From contig NZ_PPTT01000007.1 of NCBI RefSeq assembly GCF_003339815.1, positions 1 through 64,000 of the forward strand: DNA of 64,000 nucleotides. The letters run 5' to 3'. Source of the DNA: Eggerthella sinensis. GTDB lineage: Bacteria > Actinomycetota > Coriobacteriia > Coriobacteriales > Eggerthellaceae. Of the stretch, positions 50,866 through 59,307 are shown piece by piece. A program made the position numbers and the translations under genes. How positions within the stretch are numbered: the stretch's first letter is position 1; each line of letters starts with the position of its first letter. Under the pieces are notes generated by a model that had not been told where the DNA came from, searched no databases, and saw nothing but the letters and a program-made list of their open reading frames with translations.

Positions 50866-51704
50866 ACAGATTACGGTTCATATGGTTTGATGTCAAAAAC
50901 GGTATCCTGCGCGAGTGGAGGAGGTACCTAGTTGCTTTCATAATTTTCGGCTTACTTTCTATATCTCTCACTATATCGGTGCAGCCGATTGCCCCACTGT
51001 ACGAAATGAGCTCGTCTCTCACCTTTGGCGATTATCTAGTCAATATGATGTGCGGTATGAAAGAATACATGTTTGATCCCTCAAATCCGTTTAGCTTTCC
51101 TGCTGCTTGGATGCTAGCATTTCTTTTCATGGCGTACATCACCTTAAACTATCCTTACCATGATCTTATGGGGATGGGCAAGCATTTGATAATCGTCTCG
51201 GGGAGCAGGACGCTGTGGTGGCTTTCCAAATGCGTATGGGTCGCGCTGAGTGTACTGTCGTTCTTCATCGTTGGGTTTGCCAGCTCGGCGCTTTGGACGT
51301 TGATTTCCGGCGGGGACTTTTCGTTTGACGTTTCCGAAATCGTCCCCATTGTCCTTCAATTCGATACTACGATTTTGCTGCCACGTCCGTGGGATATGAC
51401 AGGTCTGCTCCTAGTGGTTCCTTTCATGACCGTGGCACTGTGTTGCGTACAGCTTTTGCTATCCCTTCTGATCAGACCCATGTTCAGCTATATCGTCACT
51501 ATAGGAGTGCTCTTTCTGTCGGCTTACTTTCAATCTCCCTGGCTGATAGGCAACTATATGATGGCTGCGCGAAGCATTTGCTTCGTGGATGGAGGATTGA
51601 GCTGGCAAATCGGAGCAGCTATCTCTTGCATACTGATTGCTGCAGTTGTTGTAATGGGCGGCGTTCTTTTCAAACGTTTGGACATTCTCGATTGGGAGCA
51701 ATGA
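50862..51704 (+). CDS. ABC-2 type permease (second)
   Basis: A 280-residue membrane protein with about six helices, beginning MNRLRFIWFDVKNGILREW and including YLVAFIIFGLLSISLTISV, WMLAFLFMAYITLNY, VWVALSVLSFFIVGFASSAL and IGAAISCILIAAVVVMGGVLF. The basic cytoplasmic loop before helix 3 (HDLMGMGKHLIIVSGSRTLW) matches an ABC-2 coupling segment. It overlaps the first permease by four bases and the ATPase start by four, so all three are coupled. Sequence is unlike the first permease, as expected for a heteromeric E/G pair. Confidence 0.78.
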   Translation: MNRLRFIWFDVKNGILREWRRYLVAFIIFGLLSISLTISVQPIAPLYEMSSSLTFGDYLVNMMCGMKEYMFDPSNPFSFPAAWMLAFLFMAYITLNYPYHDLMGMGKHLIIVSGSRTLWWLSKCVWVALSVLSFFIVGFASSALWTLISGGDFSFDVSEIVPIVLQFDTTILLPRPWDMTGLLLVVPFMTVALCCVQLLLSLLIRPMFSYIVTIGVLFLSAYFQSPWLIGNYMMAARSICFVDGGLSWQIGAAISCILIAAVVVMGGVLFKRLDILDWEQ

Positions 51705-51706
51705 AG

Positions 51707-52369
51707 ATGATTAAAATAGAAGGCGTTACGAAGAGCATTAAAGGGTCGATGGTCTTGGAGAACGTGAGCATGACCGCTGAGTCTGGCGTGGTCACAGGTT
51801 TAAGTGGTATCAACGGGTCGGGCAAGACCATGCTCATGAGGGTTATAGCCGCCTTGGTCAAGCCGTCCGATGGGATGGTGGAGATAGACGGCAAGCTGTT
51901 GTGGCGCGATATGGCTTTCCCTGACAGCGTAGGGGTTCTTATCGAGAACCCGGCGTTCCTCGACACCTACACCGGATTCGCTAACCTCGAAATGATAGCT
52001 TCTATAAGAAATAGGGTGGGTAAGGATCGGATCGGAGAGGTTATCCGGAAAGTAGGGCTAGATCCGGATGACAAGAAGAAATACCGGAAATATTCGCTCG
52101 GCATGAAGCAGCGCCTCGGTATAGCTGCGGCAATTCTTGAAGAACCCGAAATAGTATTGCTCGACGAGCCGACGAATGCGCTTGATTCCGCAGGCGTCGA
52201 CATTTTAAAAGACATCGTGTTTGAAGAGAAGGCCCGAGGCGCTACAGTCGTAATAACCTGTCACGATCAGGTTATCTTGCACGAGTTGGCCGACAAAGTG
52301 TACTTTATGGAAAGCGGACGCATTGTCGGCTACGAGGATGTCGGCGAGGAGGTGGGCGGCGTTGAGTAG
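51707..52369 (+). CDS. ABC transporter ATPase, peptide-immunity type
   Basis: A 220-residue ATPase. Walker A is SGINGSGKTMLMR (about 32-44), the signature is the variant YSLGMKQRLGIAAA rather than LSGGQ, typical of the ABC-2 / lantibiotic-immunity (BcrA, LanF) group, and Walker B is IVLLDEPTNALD with the H-loop in VITCHDQVIL. ATG at 51707 gives an eight-base spacing from GGGAG; ATG at 51701 (two codons longer) overlaps the permease stop and is also possible. It ends overlapping the next anchored-protein gene by eight bases. Confidence 0.9.
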   Translation: MIKIEGVTKSIKGSMVLENVSMTAESGVVTGLSGINGSGKTMLMRVIAALVKPSDGMVEIDGKLLWRDMAFPDSVGVLIENPAFLDTYTGFANLEMIASIRNRVGKDRIGEVIRKVGLDPDDKKKYRKYSLGMKQRLGIAAAILEEPEIVLLDEPTNALDSAGVDILKDIVFEEKARGATVVITCHDQVILHELADKVYFMESGRIVGYEDVGEEVGGVE

Positions 52370-52979
52370 AAAACGTGCCATAATCGTAGCCTCTATTTTG
52401 GCGTTGGTATGCGCCGTGGGTGTGAGGATATACTTTGTCAACGCCAATGCGACTGCCATCGAAGTGGAGCATTATGGCATGGGTGAGTGGGTCGACCTCG
52501 ATGGTGCCTTCATCTACAAGAGGGATATTGAGAACACACAGGGTTATTCCATAAAGGTAAACAGCGCTCGGTTGATGTCCTACAACGAGTACATCGAAGA
52601 GTATGGGCAGGATGAGGGAAACACGGTCGAAGGACTGGACGGACAAAGCGTCGTTTGCCTCGAAGTCGAGGCTAAGAACGTCGGTAATGAAGACGGGGCA
52701 ATTTTCATCTTCGATTGCAAGCTCATCCCCAAAAGAAAGAACGACTATTTCATGTACGCGCGCCACCTTTGGGAAGAAAGCGAACCCAATGCCAAGGACG
52801 CGTTTCACTTACGCCTTGCAAAAGACAGTGAGTACACGACTTTCATCCCTTATAAAGTGAACATCAACGACGAAGAGAATCAGATCGAGTACAAGCAGCC
52901 GATTACGGACGCCTCGTTCGAATTCATCGTCTCGAACGCGCCTGTGCGCAAGGTGATAGACGTGAGCCTCAGCGATTAA
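52362..52979 (+). CDS. Membrane-anchored protein of the exporter operon (DUF5028-like)
   Basis: A 205-residue protein with one N-terminal helix (AIIVASILALVCAVGVRIYFV) and an outer domain: EVEHYGMGEWVDLDGAF, YSIKVNSARLMSYNEYIEEYG and a C-terminal half rich in charged residues (IPYKVNINDEENQIEYKQP). The pattern recalls DUF5028-type proteins that accompany peptide exporters, again from memory. Start is TTG 52362, decided by GGAGGTG seven bases upstream; it overlaps the ATPase gene by eight bases. It has the same topology as the protein at 49311, so the exporter is flanked by two surface partners. Confidence 0.6.
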   Translation: MSRKRAIIVASILALVCAVGVRIYFVNANATAIEVEHYGMGEWVDLDGAFIYKRDIENTQGYSIKVNSARLMSYNEYIEEYGQDEGNTVEGLDGQSVVCLEVEAKNVGNEDGAIFIFDCKLIPKRKNDYFMYARHLWEESEPNAKDAFHLRLAKDSEYTTFIPYKVNINDEENQIEYKQPITDASFEFIVSNAPVRKVIDVSLSD

Positions 52980-53037
52980 TGGCGAGACTATTTGAATCGG
53001 CAGGGTGGTGGATAATGGAAACGATGGGAGACTCTTC

Positions 53038-53232
53038 ATGTTAAGAAAGCCGTCTAATGAAGATTCCGGTCTGCAACGCGGAGGCTTAGAATCGGCCATC
53101 CCTGAAGAAGTGCAGAGGAAACTAAATGATACATATCAATCACTGCGCACCATACCCCAGGTAAAACCAATTCCTCAAGTTGAAAGCAGACGTCGCACCA
53201 GAGGTAATGCTGTTGAAAAACGGACAACATAG
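53038..53232 (+). CDS. Small polar protein, unknown
   Basis: A possible 64-residue protein beginning MLRKPSNEDSGLQRGGLESA and ending in a basic tail (SRRRTRGNAVEKRTT). GGGAG stands seven bases before the ATG. No membrane segment, no family recognised. It follows the exporter operon by 58 bases and may be its last member or a chance ORF. Confidence 0.35.
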   Translation: MLRKPSNEDSGLQRGGLESAIPEEVQRKLNDTYQSLRTIPQVKPIPQVESRRRTRGNAVEKRTT

Positions 53233-53404
53233 TCCCAGCAACCTCACCATTACATTCAGTATGGAAGTTTGTCCGTCTGACTTGGTCTCGCTATAAATCT
53301 GCCAATACATGTATTTCATGTGCTTAAAAGTAATATATATGAGCATTTTGATAACTATCAAAGTGTTTGTAGAAAGGATATTAACTCGAAGGAGGCAAGA
53401 ACAG

Positions 53405-53590
53405 ATGAAAGAAATGGAATACATAAAAGCATATAAGGAAATGATGCGAGCTATAACTGTTGCCTCGGAACTTCACGATTCCATACTAGCCAAGTGTAAC
53501 AATATCAGAGCAGAAACTACGAATGAAAGCATACTCCCAGCAAAAAGCCGGAAGTACGGGGACACGGCAGGATTGGGTTCAGACCGATAG
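53405..53590 (+). CDS. Small polar/helical protein, unknown
   Basis: A possible 61-residue protein (MKEMEYIKAYKEMMRAITVA at the N-terminus, predicted helical, then a polar tail). The ribosome binding site AAGGAGG (53389-53395), nine bases before the ATG, is perfect and argues for a real gene. The frame is open upstream to an ATG at 53309 without a binding site. No family recognised. The following 110 bases hold nothing that I can see. Confidence 0.5.
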   Translation: MKEMEYIKAYKEMMRAITVASELHDSILAKCNNIRAETTNESILPAKSRKYGDTAGLGSDR

Positions 53591-53699
53591 TCAGATTATC
53601 GACTTCGCTCTCTAATATAAATCAATTTTACACTTCCAATAGTAAAGTGACCAAAATAGCAAGCGTTTAATAAGCCTGGGGCAAACTAAGGGGTGTCAT

Positions 53700-53966
53700 T
53701 TATCGGTCAAACGGAGGGACAAGCCAAGTTGCTGATCTGCTTTGACGGCCCTTCGGGAATTTGTTCACGAAGGGGACGAGCGTGCTGCCGTATCGAAGCA
53801 GGCCGCAACTCTCGTTGGCATTGGTGATGTAGCCCATCTGCTCGGGGCTGATGCCGAGGAGGTCGCCGAGCTTCCAGCGGTCGGAGGCGGCTTGGCTGAG
53901 CATCGCGACGAACTCTGAGTTGGATAGCATGGTGGATGTCGGCATGGAGTCCAGCAGGTTACTCGA
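53700..53966 (-). pseudogene. C-terminal remnant of a VirB4-like conjugation ATPase
   Basis: The minus-strand frame contains MLSNSEFVAMLSQAASDRWK, LGISPEQMGYITNANESCGL and YGSTLVPFVNKFPKG, which match the end of the VirB4/TraE-type ATPase of Tn916/Tn1549-like conjugative elements as I know the family. Everything upstream of this end, including the Walker motifs, is missing, and the extreme C-terminus is altered. It shows that a conjugative element once occupied this place. Confidence 0.65.
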
Positions 53967-54055
53967 CGTTCCGTGCGCTGTTGAAGAACGCGTATGTAGG
54001 TCTGTTTGAAAGGTGTAGCTTGATAGACAAATGCACGCCGACGTCTTATAGAGAT

Positions 54056-54290
54056 TCATACTGCTTTTATGATGGAATTGTAGCGTCTTTTCCATAAAAG
54101 CGGTGCTATGACTAAGACACAAGATCTGTTGCTATTCATGGATGGTGCGGCGGCGTTGCCCTCTCCGCCGACTTGTTCGATGAGGAATACAGAGCCGGGC
54201 TTGTCGTCTCGGTAGAAAAAGCGGACAGATCGAACGTGGGGAGTGCGGCGTCTACCTTGCCGCCGGGGCCCTCCTTGACAACTTCACACG
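54056..54290 (-). pseudogene. Frameshifted coding fragment, family unknown
   Basis: Minus-strand coding-like segments YACEVVKEGPGGKVD and, in another frame, VRSVRFFYRDDKPGSVFLIE then QVGGEGNAAAP up to a stop at 54056. The two frames look like halves of one broken gene. It lies between the VirB4-like and sigma-like remnants and so is probably another relic of the conjugative element. Confidence 0.35.
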
Positions 54291-54758
54291 CATACAGCTG
54301 TGATGGGGCCGAAGTAGAGGACAACGAACTTGTTCGAGCAAGCGCTTCTGCATATACACCTGCAACACTTCCTGTGCCGCATGCTCCGATAGCATCTCTC
54401 GGAGGTTCTTTCGGGCGTGGTTCAGGCTGTATTTTACTGCTCGTTCCGAGCATCCTTCTGATTGGGCGATCTGCTTGACGGAACGTTCCTCAAGGTGTCT
54501 CATGAGAAAACGTCTTTGTTGAACATCGGAGAGACCGCGCAGCGCCCGGTAGATTTCTCCTGTTTCAAGACGCTCTACGAGCGCCTGCTCAGGATTGCGC
54601 GCGAAGCTGCTGCATGTGGCGGGACTCTCTGCGTTCGAGCCGCCAGTATTCTCTCTGCAAGTCGATGAGTGCCTCAAAGACGGTTTCCGTCACTTCAATG
54701 TCTGCATGCGCCCCGTTACCTCTAGGGACCGAGACGTGGTATGTTGGTAAAACCTCAT
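54252..54758 (-). pseudogene. Frameshifted sigma-like regulator of a Tn916-type element
   Basis: From ATG 54758 (AGGAGGAG just upstream) the coding trace switches frames at least twice: VLPTYHVSVPRGNGAHADIE, VTETVFEALIDLQREYWRLE, then NPEQALVERLETGEIYRAL and RHLEERSVKQIAQSEGCSER with AVKYSLNHARKNLREML. The last part is a sigma-70 region-4 helix-turn-helix like the small sigma-factor-like regulators of Tn916-family elements. The reading-frame breaks make it non-functional. Confidence 0.6.
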
Positions 54759-54955
54759 ACGACTCCTCCTGCTTCGTCGGTTTTCATGATGCTGCCTCGT
54801 GCGAACAATACCTGACCTGGGGTTCGCTACCGGGGGTTGTCGGGCGTTCGGCGAAAAAGAAGCCGCAAGTTGGTGGATCGGCGGCGCGCGCAACGGCACA
54901 ATGGGGGACGTAGCCAACGCGCTGGACATTTCGGCGCAGTGAGAAGGATGACCCC

Positions 54956-55918
54956 ATGAGCTTTCGCGACAATCTGCAGCATCTTCGGGCGACGCGCAAC
55001 ATGACGCAAGAGCAGCTTGCCATGCTGCTCGGCGTGAGCCGCCAATCCGTGTCCAAATGGGAGGCGGAGCGCGCCTACCCCGAGATGGACAAGCTGCTTC
55101 GGCTGTGCGCCCTGTTCGAGTGCACGCTCGACGAACTCGTAACGGGCGATCTCACCGGGCGCGCGGCCCCCGCGGCCGTCGCCATGCCCGCAAGCGCCGT
55201 GCCGCAGGATGTGACGGGCTACGATCAGGCCATGCGCGCCTTCGCGTTGAGGCTGCCGCTCGGCGTGGCCGCCATCATCGCGGGCGTCGCGCTGACCGTG
55301 CTGTTCTCCGATCCGGCGATCGTGCCGGGCGCCGATGCGCGCAACTACGCCTACGCGCTCCTGTTCATCGGCGCGGCGGCAGGTCTTGCGCTCATGCTGC
55401 CCGCGGCGTTGCAGCGCAGCGCGTTCCGCAAGGCGCACCCCTTCGTGGAGGACTTCTACACGGCCGAGGAGAAGAGCCGGGCGCGCTCGTCGCTGACGAA
55501 GGGCCTCACCTGCGGCGTCGGCCTGATCATGGCAGGGGCGGTGGCGGCCGTCGTGCTGCAGGCGGACGTGTGGCTGGCAAGCGCGGCCTGCCTGCTGCTC
55601 GTTGCGGCGGGCGTGTTCGTCATCATACGCGGCAGCCTGCTGGGGTCGCGCTGCAATCTGGCGAAGTACAACCGCACGTCGCTGCACGTCATGGACGAGG
55701 AGCAGATCGACTCCCTGGACGATGGGCAGCTGCGCGAGCGCGCCCGGCGCGCCAAGCGCGAGCGCAGCGTGTACGCCGCGGTCATGGGCGCCGCCACGGT
55801 GGCGGGCCTGGCGCTGCTGTTCACGCCGGCGAATCGGATGTTCCTGCTGGCATGGGCGGTCGGCGGCATCGTGTGCGCCATCATCAAGGCGGTCCGCACC
55901 GCGCGAAGCGGCCGCTAA
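54956..55918 (+). CDS. XRE-family regulator with membrane helices
   Basis: A 320-residue protein. Residues 1-65 are a helix-turn-helix of the XRE type (MTQEQLAMLLGVSRQSVSKW, then ERAYPEMDKLLRLCALFECTLDEL). The rest has about six hydrophobic segments such as LPLGVAAIIAGVALTVLF, GLTCGVGLIMAGAVAAVVL and MFLLAWAVGGIVCAIIKAV. This HTH-plus-membrane layout is common before ABC exporter genes in Gram-positives. AAGGAT precedes the ATG. It stands 56 bases before the ATPase gene and starts the return to GC-rich core DNA. It probably senses the membrane or substrate and controls the exporter. Confidence 0.8.
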   Translation: MSFRDNLQHLRATRNMTQEQLAMLLGVSRQSVSKWEAERAYPEMDKLLRLCALFECTLDELVTGDLTGRAAPAAVAMPASAVPQDVTGYDQAMRAFALRLPLGVAAIIAGVALTVLFSDPAIVPGADARNYAYALLFIGAAAGLALMLPAALQRSAFRKAHPFVEDFYTAEEKSRARSSLTKGLTCGVGLIMAGAVAAVVLQADVWLASAACLLLVAAGVFVIIRGSLLGSRCNLAKYNRTSLHVMDEEQIDSLDDGQLRERARRAKRERSVYAAVMGAATVAGLALLFTPANRMFLLAWAVGGIVCAIIKAVRTARSGR

Positions 55919-55974
55919 CTTCCGCAAGCACCACCGTATACAAACCAATAATCAAACGAATCTGAGGAGGGCAT

Positions 55975-56705
<731 letters not shown>

Positions 56706-56709
<4 letters not shown>

Positions 56710-58040
56710 TCCGGCTCGTGTTCCTCGACCTGCGCGATCACGCCGCCACGTGGATCGGCGCGTTCGCCGTGGCCGTGGCCTGCGGCTACATCGGCGGGTG
56801 GGTGGTGTCGCTTGCGGTGACTGCGGAGCCGTACCCGAACCTGCGGGATCTCGGCTGGGCGATCCTGCTCTTCTCCTCGGTGGCCGCCATCGCCGTGCTC
56901 ATGACCACCGCGAACCTGACCGTGTCGGCGCAGCGACGCTCCTACGCCCTCTGGCAGCTGGCGAACGTGTCGCCGCGCCAGGTGAGCCGCGTGGTGCTCG
57001 CGCAGCTGGCGACGGTGGCGGTGCTGGGGGCGGCCTGCGGCACGCTGCTGGAGGCGGCCACGTTCGAGCCGCTGTTTCCCTGGGTGTTCAGCTCGCCCGA
57101 CTACCAGCCGATCGACCAGGTGGTATGTCAGGTGGGCGCGTCGCTGCTGCCGCTCGTGTGGCTCGTGGTGGCGGCGGTGTTCGCGCTCGGAGGCCTGAGG
57201 GGCGCGCGCAGCGCGGGGAGGACGTCGCCCATGACCGCCCTGTGTGAGCCGGAGCCCGTGCGCAAGGGGGTCACGGCGCTGCGCCTGCTGCTGTTCGCCG
57301 CCCTCGCGTTCGGCACGGTGCAACTGGCCGCTTCCCTGTTCGGGGCCGATCTGCGCGATCTGGGGAAGTCGCTGTACCTGCCGCTTCTCTTGGTGGCGAC
57401 GCTCGTGCCGGTGGCGTCGGCCGTGCTTTCCGCGCTGCTGGCCGCCTGGACGCGGCTCGTGCCGCAGCGGCGGTGGAACGCCTGGTACCTCGCGCGGCAC
57501 ACCGCCCGCTACGGCCTTGCCGCCTCGACATCGGTCGAGATGCCCGTGGTGGTGGGGTTCAGCCTGGTAGCGGGCATCTTCTCGCTCGGCACGCTGTTGG
57601 AGGGCTACATTCGCCAGCACGGGTTGGCCGGCTACAGCGCCACCCTCGACTGGACGTCGGCCGTGCTGCTGCTGGGCGGTCCCATTCTGCTGTGCGCTGT
57701 CGGGGCGGCGGTGAGCGTGGTGATGACGTCGAAGTCGCGCGCACGCGACGTGGCCCTGCTCGTGGCGAGCGGCGCGCATCCCCGCACGCTCGTTGCCGCG
57801 GCCGCGTGCGAGGCGTTCATCCACGTGTCCACCGCGACGCTCGTGGGCGCGGCCGTCGTGGCGGCGTCGAACGGCATCGTCGCGTCCGCGGTGGGCCTGC
57901 CGCCCTTCGGCGGCCTCTCCTTCGGCGAGGGATTCGTCGTCTCCCTCGCGGGATTCGCGCTGGTCCTTGCGGCGACGCTCGTTCCTACCTGCGCCGCCCT
58001 CGCGCGCGACATCGCGCCCGCTCTAGCGGCGGGCGAATAG
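56706..58040 (+). CDS. FtsX-family ABC permease
   Basis: A 444-residue permease with about eight to ten hydrophobic segments and two FtsX-like repeats: IAVLMTTANLTVSAQRRSYAL then QLANVSPRQVSRVVLAQLA in the first half, and ISVV-type VVMTSKSRARDVALLVASGA, HPRTLVAAAACEAFIHV in the second, the coupling helices of this family. No large extracytoplasmic domain of the BceB kind is seen. ATG 56706 is within the ATGA overlap with the ATPase gene. Function is probably export or detoxification; the XRE-membrane regulator upstream supports a stress-induced role. Confidence 0.88.
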
Positions 58041-58109
58041 GGGAGCGGGCCACCTGCGCGAATCGTCCGTGCAATTTCGACAGACCTTGTCATTTCGCTC
58101 GGTTGAGGG

Positions 58110-58138
58110 TTGTTTTTCGCCCGGTTCAATGCTATTTT
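58110..58138 (+). promoter_or_regulatory. Promoter of a candidate small RNA
   Basis: TTGTTT (58110-58115), 17-bp spacer ending in TGC, TATTTT (58133-58138). Together an extended -10 promoter that would start transcription near 58145. Confidence 0.45.
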
Positions 58139-58144
58139 TGTTAG

Positions 58145-58249
58145 CGCTCCTTGTGGGGAGTCATCGAAGGTTGCGGGTTGGTGCAAAGCCCGTCAATCTA
58201 ACCATGGAGCTGAAGGGGATGTACTTTCGATAAAGAGCATCCCTTTTTT
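58145..58249 (+). ncRNA. Candidate structured small RNA with terminator
   Basis: About 105 nt bounded by a promoter and a terminator, with no ORF. It contains a local stem CTCC TTGTG GGGAG near its 5' end, an inner stem GCGGG...GCCCGT, an outer GGTT/AACC pairing around it (58170-58202), and then the terminator stem GGGATG (58216-58221) with CATCCC (58238-58243) and TTTTTT. GCGCTCC near the 5' end could also pair with GGAGC at 58206-58210. I compared it by eye with common riboswitches, SRP RNA, 6S and tmRNA and found no match. It could be a stand-alone RNA or a terminated leader before tatA. Confidence 0.45.
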
Positions 58250-58330
58250 GCATAGGTAGGCTATTCTGACATGGTCAGAGTGGGCGAAGCTGCGAGAGGC
58301 GCGCTTCGCACGAGCAACTTGGAGGAACGT

Positions 58331-58591
58331 ATGAAAATCCTGGGAATGGGAATGCCTGAGCTTCTCATCATTCTCGCGGTAATCCTGCTCATCTTCGGGC
58401 CGAAGAACCTCCCGAAGCTCGGTGGCGCTATCGGCAAGACCGTCAAGAACCTGCGTGAAGGTATGGGCGGCGGCGATAAGAACATCGAAGAAGCCGACGA
58501 CGAGGAAGAAGTCGAAGAGGTCGAGGAGCCGGTCAAGAAGACCACCACGGCCAAGAAGACGACGACCGCGGCTAAGAAAAAGGCCGAGTAG
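58331..58591 (+). CDS. tatA: Sec-independent translocase protein TatA
   Basis: An 86-residue TatA/TatB-type protein: one N-terminal helix MPELLIILAVILLIFGPKNL with the hallmark FGPKNLPKLG hinge, then an amphipathic helix (GGAIGKTVKNLREGM) and an acidic, then Lys/Thr/Ala-rich tail. TatA forms the pore element for export of folded twin-arginine proteins. GGAGG lies five bases before the ATG. No tatC is adjacent, so tat genes are scattered. The leader contains a palindrome CTGACATGGTCAG (58266-58278) and a 7-bp stem (58284-58290 with 58303-58309). Confidence 0.93.
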   Translation: MKILGMGMPELLIILAVILLIFGPKNLPKLGGAIGKTVKNLREGMGGGDKNIEEADDEEEVEEVEEPVKKTTTAKKTTTAAKKKAE

Positions 58592-58611
58592 CACACGATT
58601 AGGTCTGGTTC

Positions 58612-58656
58612 GCGGTATGTGTAGACGCCTCGTCGCCTTGCACATACCGCTTTTTT
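58612..58656 (+). terminator. Rho-independent terminator of tatA
   Basis: GCGGTATGTG (58612-58621), 19-nt loop, CACATACCGC (58641-58650), then TTTTTT. Confidence 0.9.
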
Positions 58657-58710
58657 CATATCGGCGGGTGTTCGCCGATTCATGTTTCCCACAGTAATAG
58701 GTATCGGTAC

Positions 58711-58742
58711 GCACGCTTGTAGGAATGAGCGTGCATGTTTTT
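58711..58742 (+). promoter_or_regulatory. Possible attenuator hairpin in the greA leader
   Basis: GCACGCT (58711-58717) pairs perfectly with AGCGTGC (58728-58734), followed shortly by ATGTTTTTG. It lies 23 bases before the greA start codon and could terminate part of the transcripts. Confidence 0.4.
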
Positions 58743-58764
58743 GTAATTGGACAGGTGAACCAAC

Positions 58765-59235
58765 ATGGCAGACAGCAACTTCATCCTCACGCAGGAGGGC
58801 AAGGACAAGCTCGAGGAAGAGCTCCATTTCCTCGAAACCGAGAAGCGCGCCGAAATCGGCGAGCGCATCAAGGTGGCGCGCGAGTTCGGCGACATCTCGG
58901 AGAACTCCGAGTACGACGACGCCAAGAACGAGCAGGGCATGATGGAGGCGCGCATCGCCGAGATCAGCCGCATCCTGAGCGAGGCGACGGTGGTCAACGC
59001 GCCGAAGCGCTCGAACAGCGTGCACATCGGCTCGACGGTGACCGTCAACATGGGCGGCCGCGAGCGCGTGTTCACCATCGTGGGCGGCGCGGAGAGCGAT
59101 TCCGCTGCGGGCAGGATTTCCAACGAGTCGCCGGTGGGCTCGGTGCTGCTGGGCCACAAGAAGGGCGACGTGGTGGAAACCACGGGCCCGACCGGCCGCA
59201 AGATCGTCATGACGATCGAGAAGCTCGAGCACTAA
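58765..59235 (+). CDS. greA: Transcription elongation factor GreA
   Basis: A 156-residue factor that rescues backtracked RNA polymerase by stimulating transcript cleavage. The N-terminal coiled coil has LTQEGKDKLEEELHFLETEK and the tip REFGDISENSEYDDAK with the acidic pair Asp/Glu that positions magnesium; the C-terminal FKBP-like domain has SPVGSVLLGHKKGDVVE. Length is usual. It is followed by lysS after 72 bases, a pairing also common elsewhere. Confidence 0.96.
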   Translation: MADSNFILTQEGKDKLEEELHFLETEKRAEIGERIKVAREFGDISENSEYDDAKNEQGMMEARIAEISRILSEATVVNAPKRSNSVHIGSTVTVNMGGRERVFTIVGGAESDSAAGRISNESPVGSVLLGHKKGDVVETTGPTGRKIVMTIEKLEH

Positions 59236-59307
59236 GAACGTTCCGGCGGCCCGACGGCCGCCGGCTCGCCGACGTATCACGCCAACCGGTATTTTCAAGG
59301 ACAACCT

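Noticed and set aside
53140-53424. Minus-strand open frame below the exporter operon
   Set aside because: No ribosome site or family features, and it conflicts with the plus-strand small ORFs, one of which has a perfect AAGGAGG.
54800-54955. Search for a right attachment repeat copying the tRNA-Pro 3' end
   Set aside because: Only short, scattered similarity (GGGTTGT-like) was found, not a convincing att site.
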